64,000 bases of DNA from Streptomyces sp. PTY087I2 (GTDB lineage: Bacteria; Actinomycetota; Actinomycetes; Streptomycetales; Streptomycetaceae). The stretch covers positions 62,001 through 126,000 of the forward strand of contig NZ_LZRD01000024.1 in assembly GCF_001687325.1 (NCBI RefSeq), given 5' to 3'. This document shows positions 31,617 to 42,047 of the stretch, one piece after another. The stretch's first letter is position 1. Every line of letters starts with the position of its first letter. Made by a program: the position numbers and the translations under genes. The notes under the pieces are model-generated. The model was not told the DNA's origin. It worked only from the letters and a program-made list of their open reading frames with translations, and did no database searches.

Positions 31617-33977
31617 TCAGCAGGCGCCGAGGTCCTTCCAGACGCCCCACTCGCCGGTGGTGCCGGGCTTCTCGCCCTTCGTCCACCAGGACGCCTTCCA
31701 CTGATGGCCGTCCTGGCTGACGGTGGAGCCGCCGCCGTACTCGGTGCCCGCGTCCCACGCCGGGGCCGAGCAGCTGCCGCCCGGCTGCGTCGGGGTCGGA
31801 GTCGGCGTCGGACCGGTCGGGTCCGGGGTCGGGGTCGGCGTCGGGTCGGTCCCGGTGCCGGGCTCGACCACCGTGGTGCCGCGGGCCAGGTCACCGGCGA
31901 GGGAGTAGGACTTCCCGCCGAAGGTCACGGTCCAGTTCGACGGGGTGGAGGTCGGCAGGTAGTAGACGAAGTCCAGCTCGACCGAGGCGCCGGGGGCCAG
32001 GCTCTGCCAGGCCGGGAGCTTCAGCGAGACACGGTTGTAGTCGCCCTTCAGGCCGCCGATGTTGTTGGCCGCCGTGTGGTCGCTGCGGATGATCGTCGTA
32101 CCGAAGCCTGACTGGTCCTTGGCGTTGGCCGGGGCGGAGGTGGAGTAGTCGAACTGGAACTCCGTACCGCCGGGCAGCGTGGCCTGGGTCCGGTTGGTGA
32201 TCTTCAGCTTGGGGCTGATCGGGTAGTTGGAGTCGCCCAGCGGGAACTGGCCGAAGGAGACGTCGATGTCCAGCGCCTCGGTCGGCAGGTCGATCGTGGA
32301 GCGCTTCGCGCCGTACGGGGTGGCCGACTTGAACGCGTCGTACATCGCGGAGGTCAGCGTGGAGCCCGTCTCGTACTGGCCCTTCGCCGCGTTCCACTGG
32401 TAGTCGCCCGCCAGCTCCCAGATCATCGTGCCGCCGATGCCCTTGTCCACGACGTAGTCGGCCTTGGCCTTCACCGACTGCTCGTCCTCGGTGGAGAGGA
32501 ACACCTTCTTCTCAGCGTTCCACAGCCACGGGGCGACCAGCGTCGAGTCGTACTTACGGGCGTACGTGCCGGTCAGCTGGGTGTTCGCGGGGAAGCCGTA
32601 GTCGGTGACGTAATCGCCGACGATGCCCTTCTCCAAGTTCTTCGCGTGCCACATCGGGTTGGAACCGGCAGGGGATTCCTTGCCGTTGGTGTCCTTGTCG
32701 TGCCACAGGTTGTCGATGCCGACGGCGCCGTCACCGCACTTGGTCAGACCCGCGCCCGCCGGGCAGTCGGTCGTGGCCGCCTTGCCCCACAGGCCGTCGG
32801 TGCCGCCCTGCACGTTCTTGAAGCCGCGGGTGTAGTACGGCAGGCCGATGTTGATCCGGCCGGCCGGCATCGAGCCGCGGAAGTAGTGGTAGGCCCAGTC
32901 GGTGTTGAGGTAGCCGAGGCCGCCGTACTGCGAGGTGGTGTAGACACCCGCCTGCGCCAGCTCGTTGTCCTTGCCGTCGTCGAACAGCGAGGCGTTGGGT
33001 CCGACGTACTCGTTCCAGGCGCCGTGCAGGTCGTAGGACATGATGTTGACGTAGTCCAGGTACTTCTGCATCTGGTACGTCTCCATGCCCCGCAGCAGAT
33101 AGCCGGAGGAGGGGGCGGCGACGGTCAGCAGGTAGTGCTTGCCGTCGGCCTCGCCCGCGCGGTCGAGCTTCTCGCGCAGCGTCTTCATCAGGGCGTCGTA
33201 ACCCTTGACCAGGCCCGCGCGGCGGCCGTTGGCCAGCGTGTGGTCCAGCGGGTTGCCCGCGTCCTTCATCGTGGTGGCGTACTCGTAGTCGATGTCGACG
33301 CCGTTGAAGCCGTACTTCTTGATGAAGGCGACGGCCGAGTCGGCGAAGGTGTTGATGCCCGCCTGGTTGACCGAACCGTCGGCGTTCGTCGCCATCGAGT
33401 AGAAGCCGCCCGAGTCGACGCGCTCGCCGTCGGGGCCGAAGTAGCCGCCGGTCTCGGCCCAACCGCCCACGGAGACCAGGGTCTTCACGTTCGGGTGCTG
33501 CTTCTTGTACTTCGTCAGCAGGTTGAAGTGCCCCTTGTAGGGGAGCGTCGGGTCCATCTCCGCGCCCTCGACACCGGGCCAGGTCATTCCGGTGGAGGCG
33601 TTGTCGGCGCTGTCGGGCCCGACCGAGAGCTTGTTGGAGCTGTCGACGTGTGCGAAGGCGTAGTTGAGGTGCGTGACCTTGTCCCACGGGATGTCCGGGA
33701 CGAGGTAGGCGTCCTTGCCGTCCTTGCCGGTACGCCAGTTGGTGAAGTAGCCGATGACGCGCCGCTGGTGGTCGGCGCCCATCTTCTCGCGTCCGTCGGC
33801 GTCGTAGACGGAGCAGTACGGGACATCGACGCCGGGGGTCTGGTAAAGCCCGTCGGGGCGACAGGAGTTCTGGTCGGCGGCGGCCGAGGGGCCTGCGGCG
33901 AGCGAACTCAGCAGCAGTCCGGCGACGGCGGCGCCGGCGGCGAGGAGCGTGGCTCTCGCTCGGGTGGGGGACAGCAT
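31617..33977 (-). CDS. Secreted modular GH18 chitinase with CBM5/12
   Basis: 786 aa. Sec signal peptide (residues 1 to about 34, LLAAGAAVAGLLLSSLAAGPSA), then a GH18 barrel with catalytic NGVDIDYE (E232) and SVGGWAETGG. It continues with a beta-sandwich-like module (about 600-710), a Thr/Pro-rich linker (DPTPTPTPDPTGPTPTP) and a terminal chitin-binding CBM5/12 (APAWDAGTEYGGG...WKASWWTKGEKPG). The ATG at 33977 has a perfect AGGAGG. Its promoter has the chitinase direct repeats with DasR-like sites, so it is probably induced by chitin. Together with the second chitinase at 51.1 kb it serves chitin breakdown. Confidence 0.93.
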   Translation of the reverse strand: MLSPTRARATLLAAGAAVAGLLLSSLAAGPSAAADQNSCRPDGLYQTPGVDVPYCSVYDADGREKMGADHQRRVIGYFTNWRTGKDGKDAYLVPDIPWDKVTHLNYAFAHVDSSNKLSVGPDSADNASTGMTWPGVEGAEMDPTLPYKGHFNLLTKYKKQHPNVKTLVSVGGWAETGGYFGPDGERVDSGGFYSMATNADGSVNQAGINTFADSAVAFIKKYGFNGVDIDYEYATTMKDAGNPLDHTLANGRRAGLVKGYDALMKTLREKLDRAGEADGKHYLLTVAAPSSGYLLRGMETYQMQKYLDYVNIMSYDLHGAWNEYVGPNASLFDDGKDNELAQAGVYTTSQYGGLGYLNTDWAYHYFRGSMPAGRINIGLPYYTRGFKNVQGGTDGLWGKAATTDCPAGAGLTKCGDGAVGIDNLWHDKDTNGKESPAGSNPMWHAKNLEKGIVGDYVTDYGFPANTQLTGTYARKYDSTLVAPWLWNAEKKVFLSTEDEQSVKAKADYVVDKGIGGTMIWELAGDYQWNAAKGQYETGSTLTSAMYDAFKSATPYGAKRSTIDLPTEALDIDVSFGQFPLGDSNYPISPKLKITNRTQATLPGGTEFQFDYSTSAPANAKDQSGFGTTIIRSDHTAANNIGGLKGDYNRVSLKLPAWQSLAPGASVELDFVYYLPTSTPSNWTVTFGGKSYSLAGDLARGTTVVEPGTGTDPTPTPTPDPTGPTPTPTPTQPGGSCSAPAWDAGTEYGGGSTVSQDGHQWKASWWTKGEKPGTTGEWGVWKDLGAC

Positions 33978-34089
33978 GTGGTCGTTCCTCCTGGGGAGGT
34001 CGGCAGAACACAACTGGCTGAAAAGGGGGTGGGTCTGTCGGGGTCCCGGTGTGCGCCCACCGTGGGACCGAACCTCGGAGGTGACGCAG

Positions 34090-34131
34090 AGATTAAGAGG
34101 ACTAGACCAGTGCGTCAATAGGTCTGGACCT
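34090..34131 (-). promoter_or_regulatory. Chitinase promoter with two 12-bp direct repeats / DasR-like sites
   Basis: On the minus strand TTGACG (34118-34113) and TAATCT (34095-34090) are 17 bp apart. The 12-bp repeats AGGTCCAGACCT (34131-34120) and TGGTCTAGTCCT (34109-34098) flank the -35. This is the architecture described for Streptomyces chitinase promoters, and TGGTCTAG-type cores match DasR-responsive elements. Confidence 0.8.
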
Positions 34132-34301
34132 TTAAGGCTCAACTTTGTGAATGACTACGTTGTCGCGTTCGTCCCGACGGGAATGCGCCACGTTTTCCGT
34201 GACCCGGTGTGACGCGATCCATGGATCCTGTGACCCAGCCCACAGCGCTCACCCGCATGGCCGAGAGGCGTCCGTGGCAGACTGGTTCCGTACCAGTAGC
34301 A

Positions 34302-34428
34302 GCGCACTCCGGGGTCGGTGCAATTCCGAACCGGCGGTTACAGTCCGCGACCCGTCCGCAGCCAGCGGCCGGTTGACCAGGTGAAATTCCTGGACCGACG
34401 GTTAAAGTCCGGATGGGAGGCAGTGCGC
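34302..34428 (+). ncRNA. FMN riboswitch (RFN element)
   Basis: P1 is formed by GCGCACT (34302-34308) and AGTGCGC (34422-34428). Inside, the conserved RFN strings are seen: GGGGTCGGTGCAATTCCGA, ACCGGCGGTTACAGTCCGCG, CAGGTGAAATTCCTGG, ACCGACGGTTAAAGTCCGGATGGGA with the terminal GGCAG. It senses FMN and represses the rib operon. About 175 nt of expression platform follow before ribD. Confidence 0.95.
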
Positions 34429-34603
34429 GGCGGTTCGTCATCGGTACGCCGCCGTCGGCGGACGCATGGCCGGGAATCTCCCGGAAGCCGTGCGTTCCTG
34501 GCGTTTCCCGTTCCCGGGTCCGCGGCGTTCCCGCTGGTGATCCGCTTTCTCTGTCGTCATCGACAGGCCCCGGAGTCCGTGCCCGAAGAGGCAGGAGGAC
34601 CCG

Positions 34604-35713
34604 GTGGACACCGCAGCCGACATCACCGCCATGCGCCGAGCGATCGCGCTCGCCGCCCGCGGTCTCGGCTCCACCAGCCCCAATCCGGTCGTCGGATGCG
34701 TGATCACCGACGCCGCCGGAGCCGTGGCCGGTGAAGGCTTCCATCAGCGCGCCGGAGGTCCGCACGCCGAGGTCCACGCCCTGCGCGCGGCCGGCGACCG
34801 GGCCCGTGGCGGCACCGCCTACGTCACCCTCGAACCCTGTAACCACACCGGCCGCACCGGCCCCTGCGCCCAGGCCCTCCTGGCCGCCGGGATCAGCCGT
34901 GTCGTGTACGCGGTCGGCGACCCGAACCCGCAGGCCACCGGCGGCGGCGACACCCTGCGCGCGGCCGGGGTCCGGGCCGAGCAGGGCCTCCTCGCCAAGG
35001 AGGCCGAGGCGGGCAACGCCGCCTGGCTCACCTCGGTGCGCCTCGGCCGGCCGTACGTCCTGTGGAAGTACGCCGCCACCCTCGACGGCCGGATCGCCGC
35101 CGCCGACGCCACCAGCCGCTGGATCACCTCGCCCGAGGCCCGCGCCGACGTCCACCGGCTGCGCGCCGAGGCCGACGCCGTGCTCGTCGGCTCCGGCACC
35201 GCCCGCACCGACGACCCCCAGCTCGGCGTGCGCGGCATCGACGGCGCCACCCAGCCGCTGCGGGTCGTCGTCGACACGAACGCCACCGCCGTCAAGCCCG
35301 GCGCCCGGGTCCTGGACGCCACCGCGCCCACCCTGATCGCCGTCGCCGACGACGCCCCGGCCGGCCACCTCCCGGAGGCCGCCGCCCTGCGGCTGCCCCG
35401 CGCGGCCACCGGCCCCGGCCTGGACCTCGACGCCCTCCTCGCCGCCCTGCACGAGCGAGGCGTCCGCTCCGTACTCCTCGAAGGCGGCCCCACCCTCGCG
35501 GGCGCCTTCGTCGCCGCCGGAAAGGTCGACAAGGTCGTCGGCTATCTCGCCCCGGTCCTGCTCGGCGCGGGCCCCGCCGCCCTCGCCGACGCCGGAATCT
35601 CCACCATCTCCCAGGCGTTGCGCCTCGATGTGACCGAGACCGTGGCCATCGGCCCCGATCTGCGTGTCACCGCCGTCCCCGCCGCCCCCGCCCCTGCTCG
35701 GAAGGGAAACTGA
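34604..35713 (+). CDS. ribD: Bifunctional riboflavin deaminase/reductase
   Basis: Second and third steps of riboflavin synthesis. 369 aa: N-terminal zinc deaminase with H54-A-E56 and C79/C88 (EPCNHTGRTGPC), C-terminal reductase (YAATLDGRIAAADATSRWI, VGSGTARTDDPQLGVRG, LLEGGPTLAGAF). GTG start with AGGAGGA 5 nt upstream. First gene after the FMN riboswitch and directly abutting ribE (TGAGTG). Confidence 0.96.
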   Translation: MDTAADITAMRRAIALAARGLGSTSPNPVVGCVITDAAGAVAGEGFHQRAGGPHAEVHALRAAGDRARGGTAYVTLEPCNHTGRTGPCAQALLAAGISRVVYAVGDPNPQATGGGDTLRAAGVRAEQGLLAKEAEAGNAAWLTSVRLGRPYVLWKYAATLDGRIAAADATSRWITSPEARADVHRLRAEADAVLVGSGTARTDDPQLGVRGIDGATQPLRVVVDTNATAVKPGARVLDATAPTLIAVADDAPAGHLPEAAALRLPRAATGPGLDLDALLAALHERGVRSVLLEGGPTLAGAFVAAGKVDKVVGYLAPVLLGAGPAALADAGISTISQALRLDVTETVAIGPDLRVTAVPAAPAPARKGN

Positions 35714-36322
35714 GTGTTCACCGGAATTGTCGAAGAACTGGGTGAGGTCACCGCTGTCGAGCAGCTCGCCGACGCCTCCCGCTTCCGGCTGCGCGGCCCC
35801 CTCGTCACCGAGGGCGCGAAGCACGGCGACTCCATCGCGGTGAACGGCGTCTGCCTCACCGTCGTGGACACCGCGGACGGCGAATTCACCGCCGACGTGA
35901 TGGCCGAGACGCTGAAGCGCTCCAGCCTCGGCGCGCTCGCCCCCGGCTCCCGGGTCAACCTGGAGCGCCCGATGGCGCTCGGCGGCCGGCTCGGCGGACA
36001 CCTCGTCCAGGGCCATGTGGACGGCACCGGCACCATCGTCGAGCGCACCCCCTCCGAGCACTGGGAGATCGTCAAGGTCTCCCTGCCGCCCGAGCTGACC
36101 CGGTACGTCGTCGAGAAGGGCTCCATCACCGTCGACGGCGTCAGCCTCACCGTCGTCGAGGCGGCGGCCGACTACTTCACCATCAGCCTCATCCCCACCA
36201 CCCTCGCCCTGACCACGCTCGGCCACAAGCAGCCCGGCGACCCGGTCAACCTGGAAGTGGACGTCATCGCCAAGTACGTCGAGCGGATGCTCGGTGACCG
36301 GGCCGGACAGGACCCGCGATGA
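35714..36322 (+). CDS. ribE: Riboflavin synthase (alpha chain)
   Basis: Dismutates two 6,7-dimethyl-8-ribityllumazines to riboflavin. 202 aa built from two lumazine-binding barrels: the first starts MFTGIVEELG with GDSIAVNGVCLTVV, the second shows VEKGSITVDGVSLTVVEA. GTG start immediately after the ribD stop. Its stop overlaps ribM by 4 bp. Confidence 0.96.
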   Translation: MFTGIVEELGEVTAVEQLADASRFRLRGPLVTEGAKHGDSIAVNGVCLTVVDTADGEFTADVMAETLKRSSLGALAPGSRVNLERPMALGGRLGGHLVQGHVDGTGTIVERTPSEHWEIVKVSLPPELTRYVVEKGSITVDGVSLTVVEAAADYFTISLIPTTLALTTLGHKQPGDPVNLEVDVIAKYVERMLGDRAGQDPR

Positions 36323-36959
36323 ACCTCGCGAACTGGCTCAACTCCGAGGCCTTCACCGTGTTCGGCCAGCACATCAAGTGGTCGGACATGATCGGCAACA
36401 TCGTCGGCCTGATCGCCCTGGCCCTCGGCTGGCGGCGCTCCATCTGGACCTGGCCCGCCCAGCTCCTCTCCGGCGTCATCCTGCTCGTCGCCTTCGCCTC
36501 CGCGCACCTCTCCGGCAGCGCGGGCAAGCAGCTGGTCGTCATCGTCGTCGCTCTGTGGGGCTGGTGGTCCTGGAACCGCGGCAGGCAGCAGGCCCAGGAC
36601 GGCTCCATCGCCGTCCGCTTCGCCACCTGGCGCGAGCGCGGCGTGCTGATCGGCGGCGCCGCGCTCGGCACCCTCGCCGTCGGCGGCCTGTTCACCGCCT
36701 TCCCGTCGCTGTCCTGGGACCCGTGGCCGGACGCGTACATCTTCGTCGGCACCGTCGTCGCGATGTACGCCCAGGCGCGCGGCATGGTCGAGTTCTGGTT
36801 CGCCTGGCTGCTGGTCGACCTGGTCGGCGTACCCCTGAACTTCGCCAACGGATTCGCCTTCTCCGGCTTCGTCTACATCATCTACGGCGCCCTCGTCCTG
36901 TGGGGGATGCGCGACTGGTGGCTGCGTACGCGGACACCCGCTCTGGAAGGAGCCACGGC

Positions 36960-36963
<4 letters not shown>
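36319..36963 (+). CDS. ribM: PnuC-like riboflavin transporter RibM
   Basis: 214-aa membrane protein with about 7 helices, PnuC superfamily (GNIVGLIALALGWRRSIWTWP, WFAWLLVDLVGVPLNF). PnuC proteins carry nicotinamide riboside, but homologues inside actinobacterial rib operons (RibM of Corynebacterium and S. davaonensis) import riboflavin and relatives by facilitated diffusion. Position between ribE and ribBA, coupled by ATGA overlaps on both sides, makes RibM the best call. Confidence 0.9.
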
Positions 36964-38255
<1,292 letters not shown>

Positions 38256-38286
38256 CGAACACCTCTTAACCAGCAACAGGAGAGAC

Positions 38287-38772
38287 ATGAGCGGCAAGGG
38301 TGCACCCGAACTGTCCGTACGCAACTGCGGCGACCTCCGCGTGGCCGTGATCGCGGCCCAGTGGCACGAGAAGGTCATGGACGGACTCGTCGACGGCGCG
38401 CTGCGCGCCCTGCACGAGCTGGGCATCGACGAGCCGACCCTGCTCCGGGTCCCCGGCTCCTTCGAGCTGCCCGTCGTCGCCAAGGTGCTCGCCGGACGCG
38501 GCTACGACGCGATCGTCGCCCTCGGCGTGGTCATCCGCGGCGGCACCCCCCACTTCGAGTACGTCTCCCAGGGCGTCACCCTCGGCCTCACCCAGGTCAC
38601 CGTCGACACCGGTGTTCCCGTCGGCTTCGGCGTACTGACCTGCGACACCGAGGAGCAGGCGCTCGACCGGGCCGGCCTCGAAGGGTCCAACGAGGACAAG
38701 GGGCACGAAGCGGTCACCGCCGCTGTCGCCACCGCCGCCACGCTGCGGACCGTCAGCGAACCCTGGCGCTGA
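38287..38772 (+). CDS. ribH: 6,7-dimethyl-8-ribityllumazine synthase
   Basis: Penultimate step; forms icosahedral or pentameric shells. 161 aa with [32 protein letters not shown] and [20 protein letters not shown] ribosome site before the ATG. Last gene of the rib operon. Confidence 0.96.
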
Positions 38773-38797
38773 GTGCCCTCCGGCGACCCCGTATTCT
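38769..38797 (+). promoter_or_regulatory. Candidate internal promoter for hisE-hisG
   Basis: CTGAGT (38769-38774) overlaps the ribH stop region and TATTCT (38792-38797) lies 17 bp on, putting the transcript start almost at the hisE ATG. Confidence 0.45.
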
Positions 38798-38807
38798 GAG
38801 GACCATC

Positions 38808-39080
38808 ATGGCCAACAAAACCTTCGAAGAGCTCTTCACCGAGCTCCAGCTCAAGGCCGCCGAGGGCGACCCCGCGACCTCCCGCACCGCCGAACTGGTC
38901 GACAAGGGCGTCCATGCCATCGGCAAGAAGGTCGTCGAGGAGGCCGCCGAGGTCTGGATGGCCGCCGAGTACGAGGGCAAGGAAGCCGCCGCCGAGGAGA
39001 TCTCCCAGCTGCTGTACCACGTCCAGGTGATGATGGTCGCCCGCGGGATCTCGCTCGACGACGTCTACGCCCATCTCTGA
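38808..39080 (+). CDS. hisE: Phosphoribosyl-ATP pyrophosphatase
   Basis: Second step of histidine synthesis, PR-ATP to PR-AMP. 90-aa all-helical MazG-like fold; EEAAEVWMAAEY supplies the acidic metal ligands. ATG at 38808 preceded by TGAGGA. Together with hisG downstream it makes the first two enzymes of the pathway, separate from the main his operon as usual in Streptomyces. Confidence 0.96.
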   Translation: MANKTFEELFTELQLKAAEGDPATSRTAELVDKGVHAIGKKVVEEAAEVWMAAEYEGKEAAAEEISQLLYHVQVMMVARGISLDDVYAHL

Positions 39081-39130
39081 GCACACCCCGCCCGTCCCAC
39101 CACCCCTTCGCTCAAAGGAAACCTGACCTC

Positions 39131-39979
39131 ATGCTGCGCATCGCCGTCCCCAACAAGGGTGCAATCTCCGGGCCTGCGATGGCGATGCTCCATGAGGCGG
39201 GCTACCGGCAGCGCAAGGAGTCGAAGGAACTGGTCCTCGTCGACCCGGCGAACGAGGTCGAGTTCTTCTACCTGCGGCCGCGCGACATCGCGATCTACGT
39301 CAGCTCCGGCAAGCTGGACATCGGCATCACCGGACGCGACCTGCTGCTGGACTCCGGGGCCCGGGCCGAGGAGATCCTCCAGCTCGGCTTCGCGCGTTCC
39401 ACCTTCCGCTACGCCACGAAGCCCGGCACGGCCACCGGCCCCAAGGACTTCGCCGGCATGACGATCGCCACGTCCTACGAGGGCATCGTGGCGAAGCACC
39501 TGGCCGACGAGGGCGTCGACGCCTCCGTCGTGCACCTCGACGGCGCCGTCGAGACCGCCATCGAGCTCGGCGTCGCCCAGATCATCGCCGACGTCGTCGA
39601 GACCGGCACCAGCATGCGCAACGCGGGCCTCGAAATCATCGGCGAGCCGATCATGAAGTCGGAGGCCGTGGTGATCCGCCGCACCGGCGCCCCCGCCGAC
39701 GACCCCAAGGTGCAGCAGTTCCTCCGCCGCCTCCAGGGCGTCCTGGTCGCCCGGTCCTACGTGATGATGGACTACGACTGCCGCGTCGAGCACCTGGAGC
39801 GCGCCGTCGCCCTCACCCCGGGCCTGGAGTCGCCGACCATCTCCCCGCTGCACCACGAGGGCTGGGTCGCCGTCCGCTCCATGGTCGCCGCCAAGGAGGC
39901 CCAGCGGATCATGGACGACCTGTACGAGCTCGGCGCCCGCGCCATCCTCACCACGGCCATCCACGCCTGCCGCCTCTGA
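39131..39979 (+). CDS. hisG: ATP phosphoribosyltransferase (long form)
   Basis: First, feedback-controlled step of histidine synthesis. 282 aa, the long HisG type with a C-terminal ACT-like histidine-binding domain (about 205-282), so it needs no HisZ. Motifs LRIAVPNKGAISGPA, KLDIGITGRDLLLDSG and IIADVVETGTSMRNAGLE (PRPP loop). AAAGGAA upstream of the ATG. Gap to hisE 50 bp. Confidence 0.96.
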   Translation: MLRIAVPNKGAISGPAMAMLHEAGYRQRKESKELVLVDPANEVEFFYLRPRDIAIYVSSGKLDIGITGRDLLLDSGARAEEILQLGFARSTFRYATKPGTATGPKDFAGMTIATSYEGIVAKHLADEGVDASVVHLDGAVETAIELGVAQIIADVVETGTSMRNAGLEIIGEPIMKSEAVVIRRTGAPADDPKVQQFLRRLQGVLVARSYVMMDYDCRVEHLERAVALTPGLESPTISPLHHEGWVAVRSMVAAKEAQRIMDDLYELGARAILTTAIHACRL

Positions 39980-40023
39980 CGGCCCCGGCCCCGGCCGCCC
40001 GCACCTCCCGAGAGAAGACCCCG

Positions 40024-40494
40024 ATGTCCGCGCCCAGGCCCGAACTCCCCACCCTGCCGGTCACCTTCCGGCCCACCCTCACCCGGGTGGTCCTGCTGAG
40101 CGTGGGCCTGGCGATGTTCCTCGTCATCACCGTCGTCGCGCTGATGCTGGAGCGGCTCAACCCGGGGGAGCGGGCCAGCTTCATCTTCGTCGCGGCGCTG
40201 TTCTTCGGCGTCCTGGCCCTGCTCAGCAGGCCCAAGGTCGCCGCCGACGACACCGGGGTCACCGTCGTCAACCTCACCCGGACCCGCAGGCTGGCCTGGG
40301 AGGAGATCCTCCGCGTCAACCTGCGCTCCGGCGACCCCTGGGTCTTCCTCGACCTCAGCGACGGCACCAGCCTGCCCGTCCTCGGCATCCAGCCCGGTCT
40401 GGCCAAGCAGCAGGCCATCCGCGACGCCCGCGCCCTGCGCTCCCTCGCCGAGTCGCGCGGCACCGGCGGCGACGACACTCCCGCCGGCGGCTGA
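40024..40494 (+). CDS. Small membrane protein with bacterial PH-like domain
   Basis: 156 aa. Two transmembrane helices (about 22-42 and 50-66), then a PH-like beta domain (VAADDTGVTVVNLTRTRRLAWEEILRVN...WVFLDLSDGTSLPVLG) on the cytoplasmic side. Family usually annotated as PH domain-containing protein; function unknown. It follows hisG by 44 bp and may be cotranscribed. Confidence 0.8.
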   Translation: MSAPRPELPTLPVTFRPTLTRVVLLSVGLAMFLVITVVALMLERLNPGERASFIFVAALFFGVLALLSRPKVAADDTGVTVVNLTRTRRLAWEEILRVNLRSGDPWVFLDLSDGTSLPVLGIQPGLAKQQAIRDARALRSLAESRGTGGDDTPAGG

Positions 40495-40688
40495 GCCCCT
40501 GCCCGGCACGGCGCCTTCTTGTCTACTCTGGTGGGCGGCGGCGCCCCGTGCGCCCCGCCCCGCCCGTACCACGGCCCCGCCCCGGGGCCCGCGGGGTTCT
40601 TCCTGCGACCCAAGGAGTGACTCCTTCCAGCAATGGACGGATCGTCCGGTAGTACCTGCGCCGCCCCTTCCTCGGAGGCGGCGGCCTC
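40495..40688 (+). promoter_or_regulatory. Structured leader of the CNNM/CorC-like pair
   Basis: A -10-like TACTCT (40524-40529) is followed by about 150 nt with several hairpins: a perfect AAGGAGT-G-ACTCCTT palindrome (40612-40626), GGACG-GAT-CGTCC (40635-40647) and GC-rich inverted repeats. The ribosome site GGAGG lies 10 nt before the ATG. It does not match the Mg2+ M-box I know. Confidence 0.4.
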
Positions 40689-42047
40689 ATGACCACCCCC
40701 CTGCTGCTCCTCGCGGCGGCCTTCCTCCTCATCCTCGCCAACGGCTTCTTCGTGGCAGCCGAATTCGGGCTCGTCACCGTGGACAGACCGGACGCCGAAC
40801 GAGCCGCCGCCGAGGGCGACCGACGGGCCCGTACCGTCGTCCGCGCCCTGCGTGAACTCTCCTTCCAGCTCTCCGGCACCCAGCTCGGCATCACCATCAC
40901 CTCCCTGGTGGTGGGCATGCTCGCCGAACCGGCCCTCGCCCAGCTGCTCGCCGGACCCCTCACGGCCACCGGACTGCCCGCAGGGGCCGTGTCCGGGGTC
41001 GCGGTCGTCGTCGGGATGCTGCTGGCCTCCGCCGTCCAGATGATCGTCGGCGAACTCGTGCCCAAGAACTGGGCGGTCTCCCGGCCGCTCCAGGTGGCCC
41101 GCTTCGTCGCCGGACCCCAGGCCCGCTTCGCCGCGCTCCTGCGACCGGTGATCACCCTCCTCAACGCCCTGGCCAACCGGCTGGTCCGCCTCTTCGGGGT
41201 CGAGCCCACCGACGAACTGGCCTCCGCCCGCACCCCGGGCGAACTGGTCTCCCTCGCCCGGCACTCCGCCGAGGCCGGGGCCCTGGAACGGGACACCGCC
41301 GACCTCTTCGTGCGGACCCTCTCGCTGGCCGGTCTCACCGCCCAGCACGTCATGACCCCCCGGGTGAAGGTCAGCGCCCTGCACTCCTCCGCGACCGCCG
41401 AGGACGTCCTCAACCTCACCCGCGCCACCGGCCTCTCCCGCTTCCCGGTCTACCGGGACCGCATCGACGAGGTCATCGGCATGGTCCACCTCAAGGACGC
41501 CCTCGCCGTCCCCGCCCACGAGCGGCTGCGCACCCCGGCCGGCCGGATCGCCGTCGCCCCGCTGCTGGTGCCCGGCACCCTGCCGGTGGAACACCTGCTG
41601 CGGCGGCTGCGCCACGAACAGCCGATAGCCGTGGTCGTCGACGAGTACGGCGGCACCGCCGGCGTCGTCACCCTGGAGGACATCATCGAGGAGCTCGTCG
41701 GCGAGGTCCGCGACGAGCACGACGCCGAAGGGGCCGGCCGCCCCGAGCTGACCGCCGCCACCGCCGAGGACGGTCGCCCCGCGTGGGACGCCGAGGGCAG
41801 CTGCCGGGTCCACACCCTGCGCCGCAACGGGCTGGACGTCCCCGACGGACCGTACGAGACCGTCGCCGGGCTCGTCGCGGAACTCCTGGGCCGCATCCCC
41901 GCCCCCGGCGACCGGGCCGAACTCCCCGGCTGGCGGATCACCGTCCGCCAGGTCGGCCACAACCGCGCCGAACGCGTCCGGTTCACCCGGACGTCCGGTC
42001 CGCTGCCGGAGACGGCCGCACCGGGGCTGCTGGAGGCCGCGCGATGA
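40689..42047 (+). CDS. CNNM/CorC-like membrane protein with CBS domains (hemolysin family)
   Basis: 452 aa: N-terminal DUF21/CNNM transmembrane domain (LLLAAAFLLILANGFFVAAEFGLV, GITITSLVVGMLAEPAL), a CBS pair (VMTPRVKVSALHSSATAEDVLN; EQPIAVVVDEYGGTAGVVTLEDIIEELVGE) and a C-terminal CorC/HlyC domain. Despite the hemolysin label, the family is linked to Mg2+ or Co2+ export. Overlaps the next paralogue by 4 bp. Confidence 0.9.
   Translation: MTTPLLLLAAAFLLILANGFFVAAEFGLVTVDRPDAERAAAEGDRRARTVVRALRELSFQLSGTQLGITITSLVVGMLAEPALAQLLAGPLTATGLPAGAVSGVAVVVGMLLASAVQMIVGELVPKNWAVSRPLQVARFVAGPQARFAALLRPVITLLNALANRLVRLFGVEPTDELASARTPGELVSLARHSAEAGALERDTADLFVRTLSLAGLTAQHVMTPRVKVSALHSSATAEDVLNLTRATGLSRFPVYRDRIDEVIGMVHLKDALAVPAHERLRTPAGRIAVAPLLVPGTLPVEHLLRRLRHEQPIAVVVDEYGGTAGVVTLEDIIEELVGEVRDEHDAEGAGRPELTAATAEDGRPAWDAEGSCRVHTLRRNGLDVPDGPYETVAGLVAELLGRIPAPGDRAELPGWRITVRQVGHNRAERVRFTRTSGPLPETAAPGLLEAAR

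Noticed and set aside
36294..36959. N-terminal extension of RibBA by 222 codons
   Set aside because: It is the alternative frame of ribM, low complexity; the ATG at 36960 has a ribosome site and matches family start.
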